This document shows, in pieces, positions 1-12,151 of a stretch of 64,000 bases of DNA (positions are counted from its first letter, which is position 1; the number at the start of each line of letters is the position of its first letter). A program made the position numbers and the translations under genes. This DNA comes from Cristatella mucedo (taxonomy: Eukaryota; Bryozoa; Phylactolaemata; Cristatellidae), in the NCBI GenBank assembly GCA_009760855.2, contig WPIO01000044.1, positions 676,501 to 740,500 of the forward strand, written 5' to 3'. A model generated the notes under the pieces. That model was not told the DNA's origin. It worked only from the letters and a program-made list of their open reading frames with translations, and did no database searches.

Positions 1-1010
1 TGATAACCATCAATAGCAATAATGTTGAATGCATTCCAAACCTATTAAGCATGCTCTTGTTCAACCTTTCTTATTCTCTTTCCATTCAAAGATGAAGGAA
101 ATGATTCAGGAACTGGATACTTTTCGTCTTTAAACCTTTAATGTCCAGTCACATACTCAAATGGGTATTTTCTCTTTCTAGTTAGCAATTGAAATTTGGA
201 TTCTTCATAGTTATTAAACTGTGATCTCGTGACTGGAAGCATACTTCCAGACAATCTTTGATTCTTTACATGGTCATCTAATGCATCCTTCATCCTCTGC
301 ATTGAATCCTTGAAAGTAAGTCTGCCAACGTCAATGATTAGATACTTCTCCATGTTGTTAGCGATAAAAAGAAATCAAACCATTATTTTCTAATTCTTGA
401 ACGAACAAATGTGAGTCATAGCCGAGAAAGATTGTCAGTGAATATTGGTAACTTATATTTTTCCATCTCAACTTTATGATTTAAGTTACAAGTGGTCAGA
501 GCAGCTCCTTGGTACTTGCCACTAAAGTGACAGTGACCTAAAACTGTATCACCATTCAACTCGTCTTCACAAATGTGATCAAATTTACTCTCTTCATATG
601 ACTCCCTTTCTTCCGCACCCACAGATCTTTTATCGAATACCCCATACTTCTCACGTAGCTCAGTAAGCTCTTCCTTAAGTTTTTTACTCGTCTATTAAGC
701 TAACTAGAATTTAACACTATCAGGTCCCCTAAATAAATCAAGCTTTCTTATTTCCCATTCAGGATTAAGAAGGATGAAAGAACCAGCATATGGAACATAC
801 TGAAAGAGCCTTGTGTATCTCTATGCTCCTATAAAATCTCCCGTCTTCTCTTACTGCTGAGAATAAACTTTCTATATCTGCATAAGCAACGAAAGATATT
901 TTCGAAATCTTTTAATATTCCCTAAACTTTATCAAATCCCCATTACCGTCTTTCTTATCTGAATCTTTTGGCATCTTGTACACCAAACCAATATCCTTCT
1001 CTGCTATGTC
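1..1010 (-). pseudogene. Decayed family-B DNA polymerase fragment (Polinton/Maverick type)
   Basis: Read on the minus strand, short broken frames resemble protein-primed family-B DNA polymerases of Polinton/Maverick elements and their viral relatives. From high to low coordinates: an exonuclease-like stretch with a YADIESL-type motif (about 900-870); a piece around 800-720 with an RGPD motif; a zinc-binding-like block with HCH, GKYQGAA and CNLN (about 565-475); then a DDHVKN motif (about 275) and RKRKYPFEYV (about 180-150), close to the family's RK.YPYEY signature. Frameshifts and stops separate these blocks, so it is not functional. The palm domain would lie beyond position 1. Family assignment rests on motif order and spacing. 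A related virus-derived or linear-plasmid polymerase is the alternative. Confidence 0.72.
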
Positions 1011-2138
1011 TCACAGTCAGCGTGATGAGACTCTAAAGAGAAGTTGAGTAAAACCCAACTAAATAATTTACAGAAATACTTTTTCCTCCGCTTCTTGCTT
1101 TCCCAGTCCGACTTAAGACGATTAAGGCGATAGGAGATAAAGTGCATTCTTCATTTTGGTAAAGCAACAAGCCGATGCGATGTTCCTTCTCTTGCATAGC
1201 ATGTTCCAGTGATAAACTATTACAATGTACTCACACACGTTATTGCTTATACCAAACAGACCAGCTAACTTGTGAATATCCTTAAATCTAATAAGAGATT
1301 CCTCATTACTATTCTCTAGTGAAAATAATAATTTATCTAAAGCAGGGTTTCAAGTGAGCGTATCTATCATCCAATACAATTTCAAGATCTTCTATACTCT
1401 CTTCTTGATTCTCTATCCGATTAATAGGCACATCGCTAATCATTTAGATTCTTAATATTAATGACGGCCTTCTTGCTAACTAGAGCTACAGGTAGCGCTA
1501 ACCAGCCTGATTTTAGATGGATAATAGAATGGATAAAATTTTGCATACAGTTTATTAATTCCAGGTACTAAACAATTAGAAACCTTCTCATTACACTCTT
1601 CAATCCCATAATCTATCACATCAAGATGTCTATAAATAGTTCCCTTAGTTAGAAAACGATTTAGAATTATTGGAAATTCACTATATAAGTGCCTCAAATA
1701 ATCCTCTGTTACTTCAGATAAGAGTAAGCTCAATAAACAATGGAAACCTGATACGCAAGTGCTCATTGACAACTGACTTGATAACTCGCACCAAAGATGG
1801 TGTTACCGTTTAACTTAGATTGTCAAAGCCTACATCACTGTTTTAAAACCCATTATATTAATAATCAATCTCTCTTCATTACCAGTATCTCTACCTAAGA
1901 ACCAACCAATACTTCATATTTTTCTCAATCTCGTAGTCTTTCGTTCGTAGACCTACTAGCAGACTTGAAGTGGACTTGTTAGAAACACTAGGAGGCTCAA
2001 GTTGACCTAACAATTTATCTAAATCAGATTAGGACTTTCAATATGCTGGTAATATACAGGCTGCTTTTCTAACATTTTCCATAACTCTCTTTGCAAAGTC
2101 ACGACACTTCTCACCAACGTTTCTCTCGTAAGACTCAC
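1011..2138 (-). pseudogene. Continuation of the Polinton-like fossil, no domain recognised
   Basis: This AT-rich stretch continues upstream of the polymerase remnant on the minus strand. The longest open piece (1476-1772, about 98 codons) and shorter ones at about 1330-1150 and 2110-1960 have protein-like composition but no motif I can name. They may be the polymerase N-terminal region or a neighbouring gene of the same element. A LINE interrupts the region at about 2139, so its true end is not visible. No terminal inverted repeat was seen. Confidence 0.4.
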
Positions 2139-2935
2139 GATGATACAGCCAACTTACTAGTTATAGGCAAATCAAGTGTGATTCAGAAATAGGAAAATCA
2201 AACACTCAAAATCGGCTCTGCCAGCATGTCTTCCGTTGAATCTGCATGAAATCTAGGTGTCCTGTTCAAAAGTGACCTTTTATTAGATGACCACATCAGC
2301 TCCAAAGTCAAGTCTGCATACTTTCAGCTACATCACATTGATAACATTCGGGCTTGCTTAGACAGAGATGCCATATCTAAATTGGTCCATGCATTGGTGA
2401 TATCTGGTGATATGCTGTCTTGACTTCTGTAACTCTCTACTTGCTGGCCTACCGGGCTATGCTATCAGGCGCTTACAGTTGGTGCAAAACTTTGCAGCTA
2501 GGCTTGTCTGTCGTGAGCGTCGAAGTTGCCACATTACACCACTTCTCGCCGATTTACACTGACTCTCAATCAAGCAGCGTATCGACTTCAAGGTTTTGCC
2601 ACATACTTTTAGGTCCCTTCGTTCTTTGGCTCCAACCTTTAGTTCGAATGCTCCCAAAGTATCGTACCACTAGCTATTCGGAATCATATCATTTACCTAA
2701 ACCTCGTACGAACCTCAAATCCTTCGGAAACCGTGCCTTTCGGTCGTATGCTCCCAAAGCCTGGTACTCACTTCCGACTGGTGTCACGAAATCTTCCGAC
2801 TTGACCACATTTAAAAGAACCTAGCAACATTTCTATTAATCCCTACATTTAGTGGGTCCATGTGATTCATTTTTTTGTGCTTATGCATGCTGACCCCGTG
2901 CATGTTACCTCTAACCACGTTACGTTTGTTGTTTC
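2139..2935 (+). mobile_element. LINE-A (CR1/L2-like), 3' fragment
   Basis: A 5'-truncated copy of the window's main LINE. It starts in the region after the reverse-transcriptase fingers/palm (TNLLVMGKP in better copies) and runs through the C-terminal RNRAFRSYAPKAWYSLP-type motif (about 2727-2780) into the 3' UTR (GTGGGTCC, then GTGCATGTTACC). It lacks the terminal hairpin and ATT tail. Frames are broken. It is the junction that cuts into the Polinton-like DNA, so it inserted after that element. Confidence 0.85.
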
Positions 2936-3070
2936 GCGTTCTTGTTCGTTGCAGAATTCTTCCGCAAACCGAAGTTCTTGCGAACATCGTATACGGAAAC
3001 TATACAGCTAAGACCTGTTTAAAGTTATTCTGATTGTTATTTGACCGTTGCGCGTAAGAAATTACGTGCT
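2936..3070. other. Unassigned spacer between two LINE copies
   Basis: A short spacer with no recognised feature. It directly precedes the point where similarity between independent LINE-A copies begins (the ATGGACATC-like start at 3074). Confidence 0.5.
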
Positions 3071-6000
3071 TATGGACATCTAAACGCTTATCGCTTCGGG
3101 CTGCTGGGTCTCCCACGCCGGCGGCTACCTTAGCTTTGCCGGCGGCTAGTAACCTGCTTGTTAGTTATGATCGTCGGCAGCTGTTGTCGCTTCGTCAGCG
3201 CATATCAAATGCATTCCTAGATATTAATGTTGTTGCTAAGATTCATGAACTTATGCATTAACAAAAGAAAAGCACCCCGTAGCCGCCGCGGTGGCAGGAA
3301 CCGGCAGCTCAGACGCCGCTCATTGGGCGGAACCTGCAAGCTGAGTACCCGCTCGTTCGGTATTCCTAGCATTGTCTCGAACCGCTCAGCTCGTTCCCCC
3401 ACATGCGTCACTGTAAATTCCTCAAACTTAGTGGTCATCAAGCCTGTTGTAACCCCATCGGCCAGACTTAACGCTTGCCTTTGGAATCCTCGCTCAATGT
3501 GCAATAAACCTCTAGTAATAAGCGACCTTATTTTTGGAAATGGTATCGACCTGCTCGCCCTAACTGAAACTTGGCTGAAATCGATAAACTGTCCGACAAT
3601 TGAAGACGCAACTCCATCTGGTTTCTCGTTCTTTCACACCCCTAGATCAATCAAAACTGGAGGTGGAGTTGCTATAATCGTGCGCTCGAAAATCAACTTC
3701 AAGCCATTCATGCAGTACCCACGAAGCAGTCTTTTGAATCGATTGTCTTGGTCTCACCCGAAAACAAGCTACCGATGGTGGCAGTAGTCTATCGCCCACC
3801 AGGTACCAAATCCTCCTTTATCTCAGATTTCTCCGATCTCATTTCGATTCCGTGTGCAAGAAATCGATCATTCCTCGTTATGGGTGATTTCAACGTTCAC
3901 TTTGATAACTTATCTGCCGCTTTCAGCACTGAATTTCGTGCATTGACTGACTCATTGTCTCTTGTGGCTCGTGTGCATGGCCCTACCCACATCAAGGGTC
4001 ACACACTCGACCAGATTTTCTCATATAACTGCACTTTGTCATCACCAATTATTACCAAATCATGCTTATCTGACCACATGCAGATCTCATTCAATCTACA
4101 GTGTGTCCACATCCTCCTCTAAAATAACCTGTGAACCGCGAAACCTCAAGACCCTTGACATCGATGCTGTCCGTGCGAGAATATCTGCTTCGACTCTGCT
4201 GTTCAGTCCTCCCTCCGATCTGTCATCATTGGTAGATAGCTACAACACGACACTAGTTGACACACTTGACTAGTTTGCACCTCTGACAAAGCGCACCGTG
4301 CGCCCCCGCCCAGACGGCCTATGGTTAACCACAGACATTAAACTAGCCAGGCCTACTAAACGAAAGCTTGAAAAAGCATACAAAAGATCCGGACGAACTG
4401 TCCATCGACAGGCATATGAAGACTACTGTAGGTCGTACCAATCGATCCTAGCAAAGGCTGTCTAGTTTTTATAAAAACATTGTTGAATCACAGATGCACA
4501 ATCCAAAAATGCTGATGTCGACAATAAACCATCTCCTCAACCGTTCCCAGATTAGCTCCTTACCTGATCATCCTAATGATGATCTAGCCGATCGCTTCTC
4601 TCGATTCTTTGTGCAGAAGATAGACAAGATCAGGGAATCCATCCCTGCGATGACAACCTCCCCCCTAGAATGCTGTTCCTCGGTTCCTGGTTGCACCTCA
4701 ATGTCTGCATTTAAGCAGGTCACTAGTGATCTAGTCCTAAAGTTCGTATCGCAATCAAAGAAGACAACAAGTCCTCTGGACCCTATTCCCACTGTCCTGC
4801 TCCTACGTTGCATTGATCTGCTGCCGCCATGCATAACTAAGATAATTAATATGTCATTAGCCTCAGGTCATGTCCCAGCACCTTTCAAAAAAGCTGTAGT
4901 CAGGCCACTTCTCAAGAAAGCTACACTTGACCAAGAGAACTTGAGCAACTACCGCCCAGTTTCCCTTCTACCATTCCTATCAAAGACAGTCGAACGGGTC
5001 GTGGCGGATCAGCTGAACTCGTATATCGAAACCTCACACCTTGCTAGTAAGTTCCAGTCTGGCTTTAGAGCTAATCACTCAACAGAGTCAGCATTACTTC
5101 GGGTATACAACGACCTACTTAGGAATGCAGACATGGGTAGAGTGTCTCTGCTTGTTTTGCTTGATCTTTCGGCAGCTTTTGATACCATCGATCACAAAGT
5201 TTTTCTAGAGCGCCTCTCATCTCGCCTGGGCATCACTGGCACTGCTCTGCAGTGGTTCAGGTCCTATCTCAGTGGGAGACTCCAGAGTATTGACGTGAAT
5301 GGGCAAAGATCATCTGAAGTACCTCTGAAATATGGAGTACCTCAGGGCTCCGTGCTAGGTCCGGTTCTTTTCACGGTTTATACTCTCCCTCTTGCTGATG
5401 TGATTGCCAAGCACAATCTAGGCTTTCACTTCTATGCGAATGACACTCAGTTGTACCTTTTCTTTGATCTCTCCCAGCCTTCGAGCACCTCAAATTCTCT
5501 CAACTCACTTGCTGCATGTATTGATGACATCCGCACATGGATGGCTGAAAATTTTCTAAAACTAAACGATGATAAAACTAACTTACTAGTTATGGGCAAA
5601 CCCAGTGTGATTCAGAAATTGGAAAGGCTGACTCTCAAAATTGGCTCTGCCAGCATATCTCCAGTTAAATCAGCTCGAAATCTAGGTGTCGTGTTCTAAA
5701 GTGACCTCTCGTTAGACGACCACATCATCTCCACGGTCAAGTCTGCCTATTTTCAGCTACATAACCTTGCTAAAACTCAGGCTTGTTTAAATAAGGATAC
5801 CACGTCTAAGTTGGTCTATGCATTCGTGACATCCCGTCTCGACTTCTGCAACTCACTGCTTACTGGCGTACCGGCATGTGCGATCAGGCGATTGCAGCTG
5901 GTGCAAAACTCTGCAGCTAGGCTTGTCTGTCGTGAGCGTAGCAGTTGCCACATTACTCCACTTCTCGCCGACCTGCACTGGCTACCAGTCAAGCAACGGA

Positions 6001-6534
6001 TTGACTTCAAGGTTTTGTCGCTCACTTTTAGGTCCCTTCATTCTATGGCTCCAGCGTATCTGTCTGATAAACTACCCCATCAGGCCAAGCATCGTACCAC
6101 CAGCTTTTCGGAATCCAACAGTCTAGGAATACCTCATACAAACCTGAAATCCTTTGGAGACCGTGCATTTAGTTCATATGCTCCCAAAGCCTTGAACTCC
6201 CTCCAGACCTGCGTCAGAACATCCCCTGACCTGACCACATTTAAGAGGAACCTAAAAACACACCTATTTAGGACAGCATTCAGTGGGTCCCTGTGATTCG
6301 TCCTCGATGTGCTTATGCGTGCTGATACTGTGCATGCTGCCACTAACCACATTTGCATGCCGACCCTGTGCTTGTCATTCCTAACCATGCTATTCATTTT
6401 GTTTGTTTTTCAAGCATGATTTTACTTACCATTCAATTGCATTTCACTTTACAGCAAATGTAAAGCGCCTAGAGAGAGAGAGATTAAGTTCTCTGAGGGC
6501 GCTTTATCAAGTGCATTATTATTACATTCATTGA
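3071..6534 (+). mobile_element. LINE-A, near full-length, inactive
   Basis: About 3.46 kb of a single-ORF CR1/L2-like non-LTR retrotransposon. The order is an N-terminal leader from the ATG at about 3074; an apurinic endonuclease-like domain (LTETWLK near 3560, MGDFNVHF near 3880, SDHMQ near 4070); a reverse transcriptase ([12 protein letters not shown] near 5060, [11 protein letters not shown] near 5163, GVPQGSVLGP near 5335, then FHFYANDTQ near 5425); and the C-terminal [12 protein letters not shown] motif near 6160. The 3' end has the AAAGCGCC...GGGCGCTTT hairpin and an ATT-rich tail. The catalytic YADD of other copies reads YAND here. Frameshifts lie near 3780 and 4115, with stops at 4271 and 5697, so it cannot make its protein. 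The longest open stretch is 4494-5699. Confidence 0.93.
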
Positions 6535-6641
6535 GCATGCCACCGCTAACCGTTCGACCACGTTTCCCTTTAAAGCAAATACAAAGTTCCTAGAACGAGA
6601 TTATGTTTTCCGAGGTCGCTATAAAAATGTATTATTATTAT
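6535..6641 (+). mobile_element. LINE-A subfamily, 3' tail fragment
   Basis: Immediately after the previous copy's tail is a second, diverged 3' end. It has the short 3' UTR (GAGCATGCCACCGCTAACC), the CCTAGAACGAGATTATG hairpin region and ATTATTATT. It matches the shorter-UTR subfamily seen at 12402 and 38479. It could be an independent insertion or an older copy into whose tail the larger element inserted. Confidence 0.65.
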
Positions 6642-9600
6642 GTCTGATTTAATTTACTAATAGAAATATTACCAACCTTTAATTAACCTTTAATTGAAAA
6701 TAATCATTGCCCTTCCGCTGGGTAGTGACCTCGTATACTACACATTTTTAAAGCAATAAAACGTCACCCTTCTGCCGAAACACAGTAATGCATTCGTTTT
6801 TGTAAAAAGGTGTCATTTATCTCAAGGTTCAGGCCCCCTCAAAACCAAGTTTAAACCGGTTGTTGACATGCCAAAGCGCAAACAGAGCTTCGATAAGAGC
6901 CGGTTTGAAGTTCCGCTGCCACGCGGTAAAAATCCTATTTTTACGGGCATTAGCAATGATCGAACTCCAATCGGTGGACCTGGTGTGTAGAAACTTATTG
7001 GGGGTAGTGTAGGTATGTGGGGATCCGAGCGTTCGCCACAAGTAAATTCACGTTGATGTGTCGTGCTCGCGAAAGGACAGTTACAGTAGGTAATATATGC
7101 CATGTACCATCAGGCATAAATTGACGACTAAACACGGCCTGCCTGGTAATTAGCCAGCTTAATTAGAGAGCTAAGTGATCAAAGCTTCTAAAGCTGCATC
7201 TACACCAGTCAACTTTTGGAGCCCAGTAACCTGCAGTAACTTTCGAAGACGTTAATGCCGAGCACCGTAAATGTAGTAGTAAATGCTGAACAATGTAAAG
7301 CAGCACAACAGCATTGCCATTCTCACGACTTCTAGTTCTATCTTCAGAGGCAGCTCTCCACAAGCTACTTGAGTGGGGAAGCAGACCAGGCCCCATAAAA
7401 GTTCGGCTGGCTTGCAAGTCAGCTAATCTCCATACACCATCTATAACATAACCACCATCCTTCTAGAGGCAGCTGCCCCATATATATTTTTGTAATCCTA
7501 GCCTCTAGTCCACTAGTCTTATCAACCGCAAGCTAGTATCAGTGCTGCTGTTTTGATCTGTTACTGATTGGTTGACTGACTCAGACCAATATACACAATA
7601 TCCATCAAGTTGACCTTCCAGCTACTTTCTAGAATCTGGCCCACTTTACTCTTATCCTTACAGTTGATGACCGGTCTCTGCCCCTTTAATGCTTCAGCAT
7701 CATGATGACGTGGCAGCAAGTTCGGTTGACTCAACTGCAAACTTTCACCGTCAATGAGCACGAAACTGGAGGATAGTATGCAGATAAAGAAATCGTTTAC
7801 TGGGAATGACAATTGATCATGGTACCTGCATAATCTGCGAATCCCTTAAGAAATCTCCGAGGAATCTTGCAGGTTGTGGCTCAAAAAGTGGAGTAGCCTG
7901 GAACGTCGTTATAGACGTACGAGTTTGTGCAAGTCTATAATCGCCTAGAATGCTGAAAACTTATCGGGGCTTTGTTGAGCTCTATCGATTTCTGATTTTC
8001 TGAGCATGACCGGCATGACAAAAACTTGCAAGCTAAAAAGAAAGCCCAGGCATTCCTACCTTTCTGCACGTGCAAAGTTCGGCTGATTCAACAGCTGCAT
8101 TAATAATGCAACCGAATGGCATTAGTGGCTATCGCCTGCTGAAGGACTTGAATCCACGGCTGCGAAGTGCAAGCAAATACGCTGGGCTCACGCCCAGGGA
8201 TAGATACTGATGTGTTCTTTGTCATGATCAGCTGTGTAGAGATGAAGTAATGCAAAAAAATCAAGGATATTGCTGACGCATAGAAAATAACTGCAAAAAC
8301 CTATCGACGAACATCAACAAAGAGGTACTAAGTTAAAGGCACAGAAATCAGACTTCTGAACAGTCACCATCACTCTCAAATATAAGTCCTACTTCCTCAG
8401 CCGAGAATTAAAATTGCAATAAAGTGACCTGAGACGACTCCAGCCAAAACAGTTTCATCAGCCTATTCAAAACCCACCCGAGAACATATTGCATTCAGGT
8501 AAGTCAGCCAAACTAGTCAAGTCCAGGAGAGTTAATAGTTAAGTTATATAAATAGCCACTTCACACGGTGGCCGGCTTAGTGCTACCAACCATGCTATGA
8601 CTTTAACACGACTCGGGTTGAACATCTCTTGCCTACATTCAGGCTAAGCCAAGCGCCTCCGACAGCCTGTAGATCGGGTGTGCTTTCTATCTATAGGAAC
8701 GGGCTCATATCACAGACTGTGTTAATAAGGGCATCACTGCATATAATTCCTGCCTGGACAATATGGCGATAACGATTTAGCAACTTCATAACTTCGTATG
8801 TTTTGCAAATTGTGCAAAACTCCATGAGCCCCACATCAGCCAATAGAAGCAGTGTCCGTCAAAGCAATATTATTTCAGCAGGAACAAGGCAGTGCATCCA
8901 GAAGTTGCTGCCTTTGCTGGCAAATGACAATGTAAACCAATTCACTTGTCTGTTGTTTACGGCTAGCCGCTTTATCGAACGTCAGACAGCACACACTCAT
9001 TTGAAGACAGTACTGAAGTCGTAAGCATCATCTTGGTCCCTTGATCCCACCGACCCCATTGCCTTGTTTAGACCATCGGACAAGTGGCCGGAAAGGTTAT
9101 CTGCAAGAAAACAAGGGATACACATGAGCCATGCACAATAAAAAAGAATGCATCATCCTCTTCTATATAAAATAGCCCAATTCACCGAGAAAACTCGACA
9201 CTAGATGCTGCAACTACTCGATGCTCGTAAGCTATAGCAACGACGTCCTATGCATAAGTTATACCACCACCAATTCTCTTGCCAGGACTTCCAAATTTTC
9301 CTCATTCTTCTTGTACCATCCACTCGTCTGAGTGAAATCAAAATGTGCCATTCAAACCAACCTAAATTATTTGATAACAATGCTTTCACACCCTATGCTA
9401 CCAAAGCCTAAAAGTCACTACCCATTGACATTACCACATAAGGAAGCTAAAAAGCCAGCCATTTCTCACGGCATTGTTCATAAGACTATCCCTATTCAGT
9501 TGACATGCTTACTTTTCCATATATGTGAGATGCCTGGGGAGAAGATCTAGTTATCTAAGGGCTGCTATGCAAATGCTTAATTGTGCGACATACATAGAAA

Positions 9601-9784
9601 AGAATTTATACGCAGAGCTTATTATTTATTATATGTGCAGACTCGGTCTGCTCAGTCGGAGTGTGCTCCGTCAATGAGACTCTTCAAAGCATTAAAGCAC
9701 ACTTCAATAGGCAGGTGAGCAGGTAAGCCCGGCCACATTAGCATGACATCTGCTGTACAGATGCTGGTACTAATACATGGATAT
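6642..9784. other. Intergenic, nothing recognised
   Basis: No conserved coding segment, RNA gene or known element was recognised on either strand. Short ORFs (for example 8803-9024 on plus, 6822-7103 and 7561-7812 on minus) have no recognisable domain and are of chance length for this composition. Confidence 0.5.
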
Positions 9785-9915
9785 AATGGAACATCCAAGG
9801 TGCCCGGTCTTCACGATCCAGGTCGTGGGTTCAAGTCCTTCAATGGGCGATCCTTTCTTTACCACTGAGAGTGCTGGTGATAGCACTTAAGGCTCATCTG
9901 CAGCTATACAAACGA
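9785..9915 (+). mobile_element. SINE-2 (tRNA-derived)
   Basis: A pol III B-box-like GGGTTCAAGTCC (9827-9838) follows a tRNA-like head. The tail has a small hairpin, TAGCACTTAAGGCT (9881-9894), then CAGCTATACAAA. The same head/tail layout recurs at 15680, 37965, 55712, 57335 and 58742. The tail resembles the 3' end of LINE-B. Confidence 0.65.
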
Positions 9916-12003
9916 GGCCATCAAATCAGCTAATAGCTTATCTATCCATATATTCACAGCACGTGTCAACCAGCTAGGCTAACAGGCACGAGAAGTGAGC
10001 AGCTTTCACGGCAACTACTGCAGTTATTTGCATGCTTGCCCCAAGGCACACGTCCGGCTAGACCAAGCTGAGGCTGACCTGACATCTCGCAGCAACAACT
10101 AGGCCCATGTCATCTCGCCAGGGTTGTTGCTAGTGCAATATCCCTGGAAGCATACCACCGACTGACCAAACGAATAGCCAGGATGCATAACACCGATGCA
10201 CATCATATGTGCAAACAAACACCCCACACATGACCAAGTACGCCGCCATGCACATGCCCACGCATGGACGTACGCACGTCAACAGCTGGTATCAACTGAA
10301 GGACTGATGATGTTAAGGCTCACGGCATTGGCGATGTTGGTTGTGGCCAAGAGTGTAGCTCTTCAAAGACTCAGTGGGGCGTGAGTACCCACTATCCAAA
10401 CGAAACCAATGTCCCGATTGAAATTACTGTCGGCAGAGAAATAACTAGGCAATGGCCAGCAATCAGACTGCCAGCGACTAGGTCGCGTGCAACGCCCAAG
10501 TCCAATAGGAAAAGGATCAAAGCATCGGCTAGCGTGCTCTAATAATGGGCAGGGTCCTAGTTCAGCACCTGGCTGCCCCAGTCCGGGCACTTCAAATTTC
10601 AAGGTTAACTACACTTTGCATGCTTGTACTGCTTGCAATTCTGGGCCTGAAGCTATATCGTGACCAAAGCCTTATTCTGCTACACATCAACTGTCAGCTA
10701 CAATATGAATACCAGACGTGTCAGCAGGCTTACACCGACTGGCCCTCAGCTAGTAACTACATTGTTGGCTGAATCCGCTTTACAGCCAGTGTGCCTATAC
10801 TAGACCGAGCAAGCTCATCTTGACTGCACTGGATGACTCAGAACATCTATTTTCGGAGCTGCAGGTCACTGCTGATTGGCTGAAAATCACGTGTACTTAG
10901 GCCAATTAAACTCAGCCATGGTCAAACCAGCTACAGCTGATCAGAGCATGTTCCTCAATAGACGCCAACGGCATTAAGATTTTCATGCATGATGGCTTGC
11001 TCAGCCAATAGTGATTGTTAAGGACTACTATATATTGAACTTGTTTGTTGCTCATAGTTTGTGTTTGCTACGGTCCATGTTCTGTTTATCGGCTTCATTA
11101 TTTAAGATGGTAATTTTCTCGACCATTGACTGGTGAATGGCTTCACGGCAGCACTCGGTCTCACATACACCGCCTATTGACATACACCCACATAAAAGTG
11201 GCAGCGTGCTTTCACCAATATGCGTTATGCAGTAGTGGGTGAGGCCATGCACAAGATCAGCAAAACAGCAAGGCTCTTCTAGCCTGGCCATTTCAACAAA
11301 CCAGTCGGACAAAACTATTTCCGACTTATTCACTGGTTGAGTCAGGGCCGGTTTTCTGGCATAGCAGTAAGGCAGGCCAAGGCCGACATGAAATAGAGGG
11401 CAGTGTAAAGGTAAAATAGTTTTGTAAGTTCTAGCAAATATACTCAGCAAGATTTTGAATCGTGTAATCACCAGATGGAGTAAGTGGCAAAAGCAATGCA
11501 ACCATCGATCACTGATAAAATTTTGCTTGAGTATGTAGCACTGCCCCTCCTACCCGTTGGGTCACAAGTCGCCCATTCATTCCCATAAACGATTGGGATA
11601 AATTCAAGGTCTGCCCCTCTGCCTAATCCTGAGTATGCCGCTGTCGTCACTGCTGCTGACCACGAGTTCTCATTTGCCAACACAACCAGCCAGTAGTACC
11701 CATTCGCTACAACCAGAAGAGAAGTCACTGCTGCTGCGACCATTCAGCCAATATACCATCCACCGAGCCCCACGTGGTAGCACCTGCCCTGCTGGCTCAT
11801 CAACCAAAGAATTCCCTATACTTAGCCGGTGCGCTGGGCATACAGGAACGGTGGCCGTGACCAGTCGCGAGCATGGCTACGACAAAGCAATCGGTCAGTG
11901 TAAAGAGAAACGCTTATTGGCGGAAGCAGCCACACCAGTGACAGTGCTGCAGCGGCGGCAGTACTGACGAGGGAGAGCCACAGCCAAAGTGTAGCTACCG
12001 TAC
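9916..12003. other. Region downstream of the GNL3-family gene, terminal exon not resolved
   Basis: The last coding exon and the 3' UTR of the minus-strand GNL3-family gene should lie here, because the exon ending at 12004 finishes in phase 1 with a splice donor. I could not pick a convincing acceptor. Minus-strand open stretches at 11743-11468 and 11501-11052 have no recognisable domain. No other gene was recognised. Confidence 0.4.
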
Positions 12004-12151
12004 CGGCACGGCGCCTTTCCTTTTTCACTTTCTTGAATGCTTTCTTGCGCTGCCTGTTCAGCTGAAGGTTCTCTACATCCTCGGCAATCCTCGGAGGAGC
12101 TGGAACGCCCTTCCTAGGCTTCTTCGTCGATGGCAGAACGACGACGGTTTC
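12004..12151 (-). CDS. GNL3L: GNL3-family exon 14 (basic C-terminal region)
   Basis: The acceptor TTTCAG precedes GAAACC, in phase 0 with exon 13. It encodes a lysine/arginine-rich tail containing STKKPRKG, then [19 protein letters not shown]. Family members often end in a similar basic stretch. The donor GGTACGG at 12003 ends it in phase 1, implying one more short exon. Reading through instead gives an unlikely hydrophobic extension, so splicing is preferred. Confidence 0.65.

Noticed and set aside
5816-6025. A recurring minus-strand ORF with [13 protein letters not shown]-type sequence, seen opposite several LINE copies
   Set aside because: It is the antisense shadow of the conserved LINE-A C-terminal region. 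It recurs because the LINE recurs, and codon positions follow the sense frame.
11052-11120. Terminal GNL3-family exon reading ADKQNMDRSKHKL before a stop
   Set aside because: Phase would fit and the basic end is tempting, but the acceptor has no pyrimidine tract and the match to the family is too short.
11822-12003. Read-through of GNL3-family exon 14 into a hydrophobic segment
   Set aside because: The donor GGTACGG fits, and the hydrophobic continuation is unlike any nucleostemin C-terminus.
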